From positions 83,586,001 through 83,650,000 of the forward strand of contig CM044318.1 in the NCBI GenBank assembly GCA_024291935.2: a stretch of DNA of 64,000 bases. Reading direction: 5' to 3'. The notes under the pieces are model-generated. The model saw only the letters and a list, made by a program, of their open reading frames with translations. It searched no databases and had not been told where the DNA came from. The DNA comes from Okapia johnstoni. Taxonomy: Eukaryota > Chordata > Mammalia > Artiodactyla > Giraffidae. Below, piece by piece: positions 23,147-33,624 of the stretch; the stretch's first letter is position 1; each line of letters begins with the position of its first letter. The position numbers and the translations under genes are program-made.

Positions 23147-23263
23147 GGTCCTGTGTCATCACCATGGGAACGTACACTCCCAGGGGGTCCTGTGTCATCA
23201 CCTCGGGAATGTACATTCCTGGGGGATCCTGTGTCATCACCATGGGAATGTACATTCCCGGGA
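23147..23263 (+). repeat. Three tandem 39-bp units
   Basis: The units at 23147, 23186 and 23225 each carry TCCTGTGTCATCACC and a GGGAA[C/T]GTACA[C/T]TCC block. They are about 90% identical. The period is a multiple of three, so open frames across it are a by-product. It lies 165 bp after a DOCK1 exon. Confidence 0.9.
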
Positions 23264-24366
23264 GGACCGTGCAGAGGGGAGAGAATTCCAGCCGTTGGGT
23301 CCAGGGGCCAGTCTCATGACCTTGGAGGTCATTGTCCTTGAGGTGCAATTCTTATGAAAGTTTGGTTTTGAAAAGTAGCTTTTTGTATGAAGACGTTTGT
23401 CATTGTAAGAGGCTGGCCGATGCCACACGTGGGGGACACGTCGTGCTCCTGGACACTGCCCTTGCCCTGAAGAAGCCCTGGCCCCAGCCTGGTTCCAGGC
23501 AGCCTCGCTCTCCCACTGGCCGTTTGTGGGTGGGACGGGTGCTCACTGCACAAAGAAACTGTAGACGAGCGTGAGATTTGGCTCCAGCTGGAGCACAGCC
23601 CAGCTCCTTGAGGCCGCCCATTCCTAGCCCTGCCTCTAGCCCTGGAACCTCTCCCCACCCCGTTTAGATCCAGGGTGCTGGCTGTCACCAGCATGGTCAG
23701 CTAACTCGGACCCTCCTAAGCATCAGTCATGAGGCTAGTCCCCCCATGGAAGCTGTCATTCATCTGGTCTGATGTGTGCTCACTGCTCGGGCCTCAGGAC
23801 CCGCCTATTGATGCAAATATCAGCTAAAAATCTGAAAAAGCCACTTAAACCAGCTGGCAGCTCTAGAAACACTCTTCTGGGGTCCCCCACATTCTCTCCT
23901 GCTTCTCAAGGCTGTGGTTACTTGGGCAGCTCTGTTGTCGGCTGGCCTGGCCACATGCAGAGGTCAGCGTGTGCCTCTGAAATGACCCCACGGTGCCGGG
24001 AGATCCGCATCCAGATTCATCCGTCCCCCGGCCACTCTGTTCACAGCCTGATGAAATGAAAGCCTTGCGGGCTGAAGAGTAAAGCATCCTCAGTGACTCA
24101 TGCCATTGGTCAGTCTGCATAAAGCAAGTTATACAGCATCAGAGCTCCTGTAGACATCAGAGATACGAGGTGGTTTTGTGGCCAAGATTCTTTGCATAAC
24201 AGCAAAGTGTGGGTCTTCTTTCTCCCCTTCTAAAACAATATAAGTCCGATATCCTCCTTCTTCTTTTTAATGGAAACTTTCTCACCGAGTTTCTTGCAAG
24301 TTTTTCCTCTCCTCTTGTGAGAGGAGTGAAAGAGAGAGGGGGTTGATTAACACTGTATTTATTTGA

Positions 24367-24586
24367 CTGGGCTTCCCAGGTGGCACTAGTGGTAAAGAAG
24401 CTGCCTGCCAGTGCAGGAGATGCAAAGACTTGGGTTCGATCCCTGGGTCAGGAAGGTCTCCTGGAGAAGGAAAGGACAGCCCACCCCAGTACTCTTGCCT
24501 GGGAAATCCCACGGACAGAGGAGCCTGGCGGGCTACAGTCCATGGGATCGCAGAGTTGGACAGGACTGAGTGGCTGAGATCACCAC
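24367..24586 (+). mobile_element. Bov-tA SINE
   Basis: Complete element beginning CTGGGCTTCCCAGGTGGCAC. The 18-bp target-site duplication (24349-24366 and 24587-24604, one mismatch) is clear. Confidence 0.95.
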
Positions 24587-25175
24587 AACACCGTATTTAT
24601 TTGATTATTGCTTTTGTGTAAGAAAACCAAGTAAGCAGTGGGGCTTCATCTTCAGTGCTGAAGGAATGGATGGTCCTTCCAAGGAACTTTCAAATCAGCT
24701 TTCTGTCCCTCGAGATTCCACAGAATTCTGAACTTGAAAGTGATTGCAAATCCGCTGTTGTTACAGATGAGTTCACGGGAAACCTTTGATGGTCTCAGTT
24801 TCTGTACTGGCGTTGTGAATGCCACGATGTTAATCACCCCAGTCTCCTCGCTCTTGGCTTCCTATCTGACCGACCTGCAGCATGAGTGCGCCTGTGGGCC
24901 AGGCGGTCATCACCCGGTTTCTGGGGGCGCCTCCCTGGCAGGCCCTGAGATCTGCTGTAGGATTGCGATCGTTTGCCCTCTGTGGAGGCTGGTTCATAGC
25001 CTCCTGTCACTCTCACTGAGCACCCTCAGGCTTGGAGTCAGCTCTCTAGCTGTTGCCACTTTAAATCACCCTTTCTTTAAAAATGGCTCTCACTTGCCCG
25101 CACCGTCTACTTCCACACGTAAACAAGCAACTGTCTCATCAGACCTGGAAATCAGCGTTTCTTTTGACCATTCTT

Positions 25176-25380
25176 TTTCGCTTTTTGTCATTATTTTTTA
25201 AATAGTCATTTATTTATTTGGCTGTGCCGGTTCTTAGTTGCCCCACACAGGATCTTTAGTTGCGGCGTGCGAACTCTTAATTGCAGGATGTGGGGTCTAG
25301 TTGCTAGACTGTGGATAGAACCTGGGCCCCTTGCATGGAGAGCGAGGAGTCTTAGCCACTGGGTCACCAGGGAAGTCCCT
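25176..25380 (-). mobile_element. CHR-type SINE
   Basis: Reversed tRNA-derived SINE: ATTTGGCTGTGCCGGTTCTT, AATTGCAGGATGTGGGGTCT and the end CACCAGGGAAGTCCC. The target-site duplication CTTTTGACCATTCTT / CTTTTGAGCATTCTT is at 25161-25175 and 25381-25395. Confidence 0.85.
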
Positions 25381-25399
25381 CTTTTGAGCATTCTTATCA

Positions 25400-25549
25400 T
25401 GTCTGGGTTGGAAAGATCCCCTGGAGAAGGAGATAGCAACCCACTCCAGTGTTCTTGCCTAGGAAATCCCCTGGACAGAGGAGCCTGCTGGGCTATATAG
25501 TCCATGAGGTTGCGAAGAGTAGGGCACAGCTTAGTGACCGGGCGCTACA
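25400..25549 (+). mobile_element. Bov-A SINE, head missing
   Basis: Starts within the body at CTGGGTTGGAAAGATCCCCT and runs to GAGTAGGGCACAGCTTAGTG. The tRNA-like head is lost. It lies directly after the CHR SINE. Confidence 0.88.
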
Positions 25550-26114
25550 GATCTTTTCTTTTGCCTCCCTTGTTATGATGTCTAAAATTCATTATGTCAG
25601 TTCTGTTTTCCACACTGACTGTCTTCTCTCTGTTAAGCCCTGGGTCTTTAGTATTTATTTGTCTGCGAATTAGGAGGAACTTGGGTGATGAGTTAGACGC
25701 TGCTTTGTCACCATCCTGCCCTTGAAACTTCCTTTCTCACGTTGAGCTGAGTGTGCACCTGCCCTGAGAGGCTGTTCACAGCACCCTCTGACCCCCAGAG
25801 GGCCGTGCTCTGCGAGCCCCTCTGGTTTGTTCTGCCTGAGGCTCGTGCCCACTTATCCTGGTCTCTGTATTTGTCCATCTGCTCGCTCATTCATTCCTTT
25901 GTTCGCTCATTCATTTACCTAGGTGGTCAACACATGACCTCTCGTGCATGTCACATGCCTGCTGAGAGCAGGGCACAAGCTGCCCTTGGTCATTCACGCC
26001 CTGCCAGGTCCATTCCGAGTCTCCTGCCACCACTACAGTTGTAAATTCATTCTTGAGACTCGAAAGCAAACTGTGGGCTAGATCCAACCAGCAACCTGTT
26101 TCTGTAAAAAAACA

Positions 26115-26495
26115 AAAAAATTTTTCACTGGAGTATAGTTACTTTGTAATGTGGTGCTGTTTCTATTATATAGCAAAGCGAATCAGCTGTACATGTACAT
26201 CTTTCCTCCCCTCGCTGGATTTCCCTCCCATTCAGGTCATCACGGAGCTCCCTGTGCTGATCAGTAGGTTCTCGCTGTTGTTCAGTCACTCAGTTGTGTC
26301 TGCTTCTTTGCAACCCCGCGGACTGCAGCGCACCAGACTTCCCTGTCCGTCTCATTAGTTACCCATTTTATACACAGGAGTGTCTGTGTCACTCCCAATC
26401 TCCCGATTCATCCCACGCCTTCTGCCCCTCTTGGGATCCATACATTGGTTCTCCATGTCTGTGTCTCTGTTCTGCTTTGCAAATCATCTGTATCA
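26115..26495 (-). mobile_element. L1 fragment with nested Bov-A
   Basis: Reversed L1 3' UTR: CACTGGAGTATAGTTACTTT, AGCAAAGCGAATCAGCTGTA and, after the insert, TTAGTTACCCATTTTATACA with CCATACATTGGTTCTCC. Confidence 0.75.
26279..26357 (-). mobile_element. Short Bov-A fragment
   Basis: Only the first 80 bp of the reversed Bov-A core is present (TTCAGTCACTCAGTTGTGTC through CACCAGACTTCCCTGTCCG), inserted in the L1. Confidence 0.85.
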
Positions 26496-26961
26496 TTGGA
26501 ACACAGCTGCAGCCATTTCTTGATAAACTGTGCTTTCTCCGTGAAGAGTTGAAACATCCCCCCAACCTTGCTCATCCCTGTTATGTACCAATGCAGAAGA
26601 GACGGTGGGAGAGAAACTGTTTGGTCAGCAGATCAGGTGGATGGTGGCTGCAGGGGCCACCGTGGCCTGGCCAACCCTCTCTCGTGTGGCCTTTCCATTT
26701 CTGAGAGCACGGCAGGCCTCTCACCCAGCGCCGGAGAGCACCTCCAAGGACTTGTTTGTCCCTGAGCATCTTCAAGGGACATGAGGAAGGACCTGTGGGT
26801 CCTCTTCCCAGGGGGGCTCAGCTGTGACGTGGCCAGGCTGCCTGGGTGGCCCTGGGTCCTGCGTTGCCCCCCTTCCCTTCTTCTTGACATTTCAACTGCC
26901 CAATTCTGAAACCAGTCCATTTCCAGGTGCCCCTCAATCAATAGTTCATGGATTTAGAACC

Positions 26962-27245
26962 ACCCCAGGTGGCTCAGTGGTAAAGAATCCGCCTGCAGAT
27001 CAGGACCCGGGTTCTATCCATGGTCTTAGCAACTAGACCCCACATCCTGCAACTAAGAGTTCACATGCCAGAACTAAACATCTAGCAGAGATGCTAGAGA
27101 CATGGGTTTGCTCCCTGGGTGGGGAAGATCCCCTGGAGGAGGAAATGGCAACCCACTCCAGTATTCTTGCCTGGGAAATCCCATGGACAGTGGAGCCTGG
27201 TGGGCTGCAGTCCATGGGGTCGCAGAGTCAGACACGACTGAACAT
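26962..27245 (+). mobile_element. Chimeric SINE: Bov-tA with a CHR segment inside
   Basis: A Bov-tA head (CAGGTGGCTCAGTGGTAAAG, CCCGGGTTCTATCC) leads into CHR-type text (GCAACTAGACCCCACATCCT, CAACTAAGAGTTCACATGCC, about 27028-27085). A second box B-like segment and an ordinary Bov-A body ending GTCGCAGAGTCAGACACGAC follow. Confidence 0.8.
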
Positions 27246-27346
27246 GCTGGCATGCACAATTAAAACCACCACCCAAAGAGCTGTGGCTACACTTCTCAGA
27301 GGCTGTTTAGATGTCTGATGTGTGTGCTTTGTGAAAAGTGCTTCAT

Positions 27347-27462
27347 CAGAGACCCTGGAAAGGCCCATGGCCAGCAACAGCCCGGTCCTGAGAGTGGTGA
27401 CCTGCCAGAGACCCTGGAAAGGCCTGTGGCCAGCAGCAGCCCAGTCCTGAGTGGTGACCTGC
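27347..27462 (+). repeat. Tandem duplication of about 58 bp before the last exon
   Basis: Units 27347-27405 (59 bp) and 27406-27462 (57 bp) share CAGAGACCCTGGAAAGGCC and GTGGTGACCTGC. The second ends 161 bp before the last DOCK1 exon. Confidence 0.88.
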
Positions 27463-27623
27463 CAGCCCCGAGTTGCAGGGAGAGGGTGTTCCCACCCAGG
27501 GCTGTAGGTCAATCTTCCCTTGCCCCCCACACCAGCCCCCTACTAGGTCAGAACCTCCCGGAGACCACGTCTCTCCTGCCAGAGCATCAGCAGTGAGCCG
27601 CCCACTCGTTTTCTGTCTTCCAG

Positions 27624-27719
27624 AATCTGCCTCCTCCTCTGCCCAGCAAGACCCCGCCACCGCCCCCTCCCAAGACGACGCGCAAGCAGACCTCGGTGGA
27701 CTCGGGGATCGTGCAGTGA
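27624..27719 (+). CDS. DOCK1: DOCK1 last coding exon: second Crk-SH3-type motif and stop
   Basis: The 31 codons plus TGA read NLPPPLPSKTPPPPPPK and then TTRKQTSVDSGIVQ, the DOCK1 C terminus. PPLPSK is a second PxLPxK match, followed by a polyproline run. The acceptor is TTTTCTGTCTTCCAG at 27609-27623, and the stop TGA is at 27717-27719. The Asn that opens the exon is His in human as I recall. The exon is short and GC-rich compared with the surrounding intron and the AT-rich 3' UTR. No PDZ-type consensus is obvious at the terminus. Confidence 0.97.
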   Translation, partial: NLPPPLPSKTPPPPPPKTTRKQTSVDSGIVQ

Positions 27720-28578
27720 AGTCGCGGCATCCCCCCAAAGGCGAGCTGGCATCCTTCCCTCCCTCGCATTTCCTCCCACGTCTGGCGTTTACCTCATGGG
27801 GCCTGTGATGTCTGACCTTTAGTGCAATTGCTTTTCCCTAACAGGATTTCGTCTCCAGCCACAGGGTGAGCGGGCTTTAGCATCAGGGAGTAAGGAGGCG
27901 GGTACAGGCCTGGGACACGTGGTTGTGTTTATCAGCGTCTGAGTGTGTCCATCATGAAAGAGCCTGAGTCTTGCCCAAAAGCCCTTACTTTTTGTGCCAG
28001 ATGACACATTAGCAAGGAGCCCAGTTGACCTGAGCAGAGCACAGGGAGGAGAGGTTAGAACTGTGTACTAACAGTGGACAAGCCCTCAGCTCCCCGCCAA
28101 ACCCCAGGTGACTCTCCCAGGATGTTTCATGGAACGCTCCTGGCTGCATCTGGCGGCCTGACTTTGTGGGTTGAGGGCTCCTTCAGTCTCCATCAGACAA
28201 CTATGGTCAGTGCTTTCTGGGAAGTTCCTGATTCCCTTTGGTATAATTTAAAATAGGATACTTCTCTGCTACTGAAGTTACTAATTTATGGAGTGGAGAC
28301 ACCATTAAAAATACTGGATCAAATGGAAAAAATAAGTATGAGTGTAGGAAGATCCATTTTCTCTGTTTTTAAAAAAAAGGGTATGTAGACCACAGGCGAT
28401 GGTTTTAATTGGGTGAATTCTTCTTGTGCTCATTCTGTACAGAAGTTTGTGTATATGAGGGTCTTTAGACTTGTTTTAATTTTTGTGGTCCTTCTGTGTA
28501 TTGTCCTAGGCACCCGCAAATGATTCTCAATATGTGTTCTTAACTTGTAACTGAGGGAAGTGTAAAAAAGAAACACAA

Positions 28579-28584
28579 ATTAAA
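28579..28584 (+). promoter_or_regulatory. DOCK1: Possible upstream poly(A) signal ATTAAA
   Basis: The common variant ATTAAA is followed at once by a T-rich stretch (28585-28608). This could support a shorter 3' UTR of about 880 nt. It is weaker than the AATAAA downstream, and no transcript data are available here. Confidence 0.35.
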
Positions 28585-28648
28585 TTTTCTTGTTGTTTTT
28601 TTTTTTTCCCCAAAGCGCAAGCCCTAAAAATGTTCCTGGACAATGATT

Positions 28649-28671
28649 AAAAAAAAAAAAAAAAAAAAAAA
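28649..28671 (+). repeat. A23 homopolymer in the DOCK1 3' UTR
   Basis: Twenty-three consecutive A residues lie about 110 bp before the AATAAA. Such a run can cause internal priming by oligo-dT in cDNA libraries and false 3' ends. Length is likely variable between animals. Confidence 0.9.
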
Positions 28672-28777
28672 CTAACTTTGTATAACCTAATATTTTATTC
28701 TATCATCTATATTTTTTTATTGACTATAATCATGATATTCTTCTAGTAGGCTCAAAAGTTAATCATTGACAACAAAA

Positions 28778-28783
28778 AATAAA
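28778..28783 (+). promoter_or_regulatory. DOCK1: Polyadenylation signal AATAAA of DOCK1
   Basis: A canonical AATAAA lies about 1.06 kb after the stop. Cleavage is expected 15-25 nt later, near 28795-28808, where a TGTCTG stretch could serve as the downstream element. Confidence 0.7.
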
Positions 28784-28894
28784 ATGTTGTTTAAAAACTC
28801 TCAGTGTCTGACATACTATGTTACTATCCCCTGATGTAGAATATAAAAGCCACTGCTTATATTCTGGTGCTGACTTAAAAACAGAAAATGCACA

Positions 28895-29345
28895 TCATGA
28901 GAGTTGGCATTGCAGGTTAAGTTTTATTTGGAGCAAAGTGAGAACTATAGCCCGGGAGACAGCAGTTCAGATAGCACTTCAGAGACTGTGCCAAAGAGAG
29001 AGCGGGGGTAGGTCAATGGAGTACATGCAATCAAGCACGTATGTTTTGCAGGAGGTTTCTGCTAGTCATGAGGAGCAGTGATCACCACGAAGGATTTTAG
29101 TGCTTTTCTAGAAATGAGGAGATACAAGAATTGGGCTCATAAAATCGGCTCCTGAAAATATCTTAACTATCAGAAGACCTGTTCTGCCGTTTTTTCCAGA
29201 GCACAGAATGCCTCATTTCTGCTCTCCATCCTGAACTCTTTTCAGGAAGTGTTGAAGGTCAGCAGCTGCAGCAGCACCTACCTGATTTAATCCTTGTAGA
29301 GGTAGATGGCAAGTGCCAACCTGTAGTTGACACTGCCTTCTGAAA
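28895..29345. mobile_element. Possible decayed retroviral LTR
   Basis: GGCATTGCAGGTTAAGTTTT, CTATAGCCCGGGAGACAGCA and the repeated gag-free, promoter-like layout resemble a reversed ruminant ERV LTR. The match is from memory of the general pattern only, and no coding part is seen. Confidence 0.3.
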
Positions 29346-31165
29346 GAGTTTTGTGACCCATGTTTATACACGTGCGCATCTTGCTCAAACCCTGCTCTTC
29401 ATCATCTCTGTTTGTCTCTGACCCAGAGCCCAGATAGCACTCACACCCCAGCACCCTCTGTCTGTGCGTCCTTACGGACAGAGCAGAGCTGAGCCTGGCT
29501 CAGGCTGGAGCTTCCTCAACCCAACCTGGGGGCCCCCTGGCTAAGCTTCGTTAACCTCTCCTTTTAGCCTTTTCAGCGTCTAACATGAGAGGGGGCTTCG
29601 TCTACTTGGATGTGCCATTTCACTTGAGAGGCATCAGACTTCCCAGGTTTCTCTGAAGCTTAGATGGTAAGAAACAAAGAAGGCACTGGAGTCCAATATG
29701 CTATCCAGATGTGTCCTGGCTTAAACACAGGGCGTGACTCTGTCCCTTCCAGCCAGGCCTCCCAGGAGGCTGCAACAGAACCCAAGAGACTCAGAGGAGC
29801 CTCCTCTGGCTCAGTGGCTGGTGCCCCAGTTTATTTGAACTTGTCATCAATGTTCAGTCCACCCTAGGACATTTTAGATACACGTGAACATGGATTATTT
29901 TTCTTCTTGAATTTTTACTCTTTGACCAACATGAATATTCATCCTCCACTGAGTATGTTAGAAACTGGCTATTCACCACCATCCTGAAATGATTACAAGG
30001 ACACACACCCCTGGGAGGGGCCAGCCCCTGGCCTCGGGGAATTTTTGGATGGTCCCCATTTCACGTAGAAGAAGCTATAGCTGAAATTTATAGAACTAGT
30101 TCCTGGCCCGATGGAAATGGTTGTTTTTATGCTAGAACAGCACCTGGGTTCTAGTTCTTGCCCTGCACCACGAATTCCCCCACAAAGTCTCCCTGGATGA
30201 TCCCTGGACTGCACACTCCACCCAGGGCCCTCCCCCATGCCCTCATCCCCCCAGTCGCCAGGAATTCCATGCTGGGCTCCAGAGGGCTGGGTGCATGGCA
30301 AATCTAACAGGAAAGGAAAAGTGGACACATTTTACGCATGTTACACAAATTTCCTAATATAAATATGTAAGTGTATTTACAAAAATATGAACTTCTCAAA
30401 CTAGGCAGACACAATTTTTTATTTTTTATTTTTTGCCTTTTAAATCAAGGGTGGGCTACAAAACTAGTCAAGGAAAAACTGACCTCTGTGTCCTCAAGTG
30501 TCTCCTGGAGGCATTCCTTCTAGAAGGAGTTTCCAGGGCACAGCTTGCCTCTCTCAATGCAGTGATATATTCCTTTCACTCTCTCTGTTTTTAATCTCCC
30601 TGTCCCCAGTCCCTGTCTCTGCCTCTGTCTCTCTCTCTGCCTCCCTCCTGTCCCCTTTGGCCTTCTTTCACCCTGCATTACTGTTTCAGGTATAGGAGGC
30701 TACTTTGCATGACCAAGAATTTAAATAGAACTATTTTCCCTGCTAAATTATTGTGAGTCTGTTGCTGTGACCATCCCATGGGACCCAGAAGGGGTTCAGG
30801 GTTCCTTTCACCTCAGTCCACCCTGCTGTGGTCTGGGCTCCCCCGCCCAGTTGAGTTGCAGCCTCTCACCAATTGGCAGGATGCTCCCACTTTCTCCTCT
30901 AAGACGTGCTCTGGCACTGGCCAGCCCTGGAGACAGCCCTGCTCTCTTGCCCTTCTCTTCTCTTGACTCCTTTGCAAGATTTGAAGAACCCAAAATTCGT
31001 CCTGCCACCCTCCAGCAGTCATGGAGCCCTTCCCACCATGGGAAGCGATCTCATTACTTTTGGCGTCATAGCAACGTTTCTTCACCTCTCTGGTCTCCTT
31101 TGGTTCTCTACACCTGGGGCCTCCTGTATAGCCGTTGCTAATATTTAACGGTTATTTCCAATATA

Positions 31166-31366
31166 GGGCTTCCCAGGTGGCTCAGTGGTAAAAGAATCTG
31201 CCTGCCAATGCGGGAGATGCCAGTTCAATCCCTGGGTGGGGAAGATCCCCTGGAGGAGGAAATGGCAACCCACTCAAGTATTCTTGCCTGGAGAATTCCA
31301 TCGACAGAGGAGACTGGCAGGCTCTAGTCCATAATGTCACAAAGAGTCAGGCACGACTGAGCACAG
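31166..31366 (+). mobile_element. Bov-tA SINE
   Basis: Complete copy from GGGCTTCCCAGGTGGCTCAG to CAAAGAGTCAGGCACGACTG. It is flanked by similar 12-bp text (ATTTCCAATATA and ATTTCTAGTATT). Confidence 0.93.
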
Positions 31367-31569
31367 CACATTTCTAGTATTGGGGAGTGCTGAATTTCAT
31401 CTGTTCTTTATAATTTCTTATAACTGGGTGTGCCATTTTATAAAACATTTTGAGCAGGTCTACAGCTTCATGGCAGGTACTTTGCACAATGCTCTAGGAG
31501 ACATCCAGTCCTGTCCGCATGGATCTCAGAGTCTGGTGAGGAGATGGATGAGACCACAGCCAAGTAGGA

Positions 31570-32303
31570 CTCAGTTTGTTGAAGGACGAGTGGTGAGCAG
31601 TGGGCAGGGCAGGGCAGAGCAGAGGGGCCTTTCACACAGACACTGGGGGACGCCCGGAGAATGAGTAGACTTGGACAGACTTGGAGGAGAGTCAGGAATG
31701 GGAAGGAGAAGTAATTGCTCCCTCTCGGACACGAGGGGGAGCCCCCACTGTGAGGGACTGGCCAGAAGACCAGCAGAGAGGAGGAGGCTCAGGGAGGCTG
31801 GGTGGCATCCAGTTGTGGGGTCCCCTCCACGTCTCCCCAAGTGGACTTGCTTCTCATCGCCGGTGACTCCAGGCATATTTGATTCCTTCTGTGAGGACTT
31901 TCTCAGAGATTGCATGCTCCGAAAAATCTATCTTCTTTTCTTTCCTTCCCTTCTTTCCTAAACAATTCTGCCTTTGGGCCATGACTGGGACAGAACAAGG
32001 TGGGCATCCATGCTGGGGAAGAGGGTGGGGGGGGCATAGGAGGGGGAGATGAGGGCAACAGAGGGGCAGGTGGGACTCTCCCTCAAGGGAAGAAGGTATG
32101 GCTACGGGGTCTGCTACACTTCACTCCATTAGACGAAGCCTCATCATGCCTACACCTCACTGAAAGCGACATGCCCCTGCGGCAGCAGCGGGCCTTGGGT
32201 GTTTGAAGGACACCCAACAAGCAGCTCAGTTTGTTGAAGGACATGTGGTGAGGACCAGGCAGGGAAGAGCAGAAAGGCCTTGCACACAGAGTTTGGGGGT
32301 GTC
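31570..32303 (+). repeat. Diverged direct duplication, 655 bp apart
   Basis: 31570-31652 and 32225-32303 both begin CTCAGTTTGTTGAAGGAC and share GGTGAG, AGAGCAGA, CACACAGA and a GGGGG block, at about 75-80% identity with small gaps. The text after each copy ends in CTAAACAATTCTGCC-like (31960) and CTAAATAAAACTGGG (32585) sequence. Decayed LTRs are one possibility; the family was not recognised. Confidence 0.6.
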
Positions 32304-33624
32304 CTCACCATTAGAATAGGAAACAGGAGTCCAGAATGGCGGGGGCTAAAAGACAAGGAAGGGAAAAGCCCGTGAAAATAGAACAAAGGAAGGTCCAAGG
32401 ACTGGAGTGAGGACCTCAGGTAGGACAAACAGCACTCCTGGCTGCCCCAATTTACACTGGGCAGGCCCAGGGGGAGGAAAAAACATAGAAAAAGAGGAGC
32501 CAAAGGGCCGGGAGTCTCTCTCTCTTCTCGTGTCTTTTGGGTCATCATGCCTTCACGCCTCGAGGAGGTATCTTCTGATATTTTCTAAATAAAACTGGGC
32601 TGTAACATGGAGCTATAACACTGGTCCATCCAAGAGCTATAAAGCTGGTTTGTTGCTTCAAATTTTTGTTGTGATGAAACAGAACCAAGGAAGTTACACA
32701 CTCCCCCGCCACTCACCATCAGAGTCTGTGATGCATTTTGGGGGGAGGCGTGAGTGGGGAGAAATGTGCACCCCCAGCAGGTGCCAGCAAGCCAACCTGA
32801 GTCCTCCATCTCATGATGCCGGCTCCGGCAGGAGCAGATGACTTTTCCCACGTAGCCCTGACCTTAAGGGATGACACTCAGCACAGGTCAGGGCTGGGGG
32901 CGTCCTTCCTTCTCCCAGAATCACAACAGAGCGTAGCCAGAGTGCACAGCACTCAAGCCGTGTGCATCCCTGGAAACCATGTGTGGAAACAACCAGGAAT
33001 TCAGGAGTCACTCAGAAGGATGCCTGCTCAGAGTGCCCGACTCCTCGGCTGCTGATGCAAAAGCGCAGCAATTTGGGAGGTTGAAAATAATCAGTTTAGG
33101 AACAGGAATATTCCTGAATTAGCATAAATTATACTATTTTAAAGTGCTTGTTAACAGTTAATTTAGCATCATGAACACTTGCTTTGGAGAGGAGGGCACT
33201 TAATATCGAGTGAGGAGCTACCTGGAAAAGGCAGGGTTATTTTTAAGCTCCTGTATATTTTTGATTTCTCTGCAGGGAACACAGAGGACGTCTGTGGGTT
33301 TTTAATGCCTTGCTGAAGTTTTTCCCCCTGAAAGTAAACTTTGGAAGGCAAAGCTATCGTCATAGAGAAGGAACATCAGACTCATCTCTCAGTGTTTCAG
33401 AAATATTAGTGACGTGAGGGTTCTTCATATTAGTTTAGCCTTCAAATAAAGAGATGCTGCTTCCTTTGGTTTGAGAGACTCCAAAGGAGGCTCAGTCATT
33501 GCCCTGGAGGCAGAGTGGGCAGAGATGGAGCCTGTGGCTGCAGCTTCTCCTCCCTTGATCACCCTTTGGGTAAAGTAATGCCTCGCTGAGGGAGGGCCGC
33601 TGGGAATTAAATGCGAAGATGGAA

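Larger units (their letters stand above)
22982..27623 (+). other. DOCK1: DOCK1 last intron
   Basis: The intron is 4.6 kb. 23265-24345, 24605-25160 and 25550-26110 show no gene or assignable repeat; the rest is SINEs, an L1 fragment and two short tandem duplications. Confidence 0.75.
1..28800 (+). other. DOCK1: DOCK1 gene, 3' part (last six coding exons and 3' UTR)
   Basis: DOCK1 (DOCK180) is a cytoplasmic guanine-nucleotide exchange factor that loads Rac with GTP. It acts with ELMO and Crk/p130Cas in cell migration, engulfment of dead cells and myoblast fusion. Six exons were found by their translation and by AG/GT borders. Their lengths (138, 146, 199, 154, 158 and 96 nt including the stop) sum to 891 nt, an unbroken frame of 296 codons plus TGA. 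That matches the end of the roughly 1865-residue family member: the last 46 residues of DHR-2, then the C-terminal tail. DOCK2 and DOCK5 share the architecture, but the tail sequence fits DOCK1 as I remember it. The gene starts before the window, and I found no further exon in 1-4545. Confidence 0.96.
27720..28800 (+). other. DOCK1: DOCK1 3' untranslated region
   Basis: About 1.08 kb follows the stop. It is GC-rich for the first 400 bp and then AT-rich with long A and T runs. The end is set by AATAAA at 28778-28783 followed by a GT-containing stretch near 28802. The exact cleavage site cannot be read from genomic sequence. No interspersed repeat is recognisable inside it, which fits a retained exon. 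Confidence 0.75.
28800..33624. other. Intergenic region downstream of DOCK1
   Basis: No gene found. A possible LTR lies at 28895-29345, a SINE at 31166-31366 and a diverged duplication at 31570/32225. CT-rich text occurs at 30570-30670. The stretches 29350-31150 and 32600-33620 contain nothing I can assign. Confidence 0.7.
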
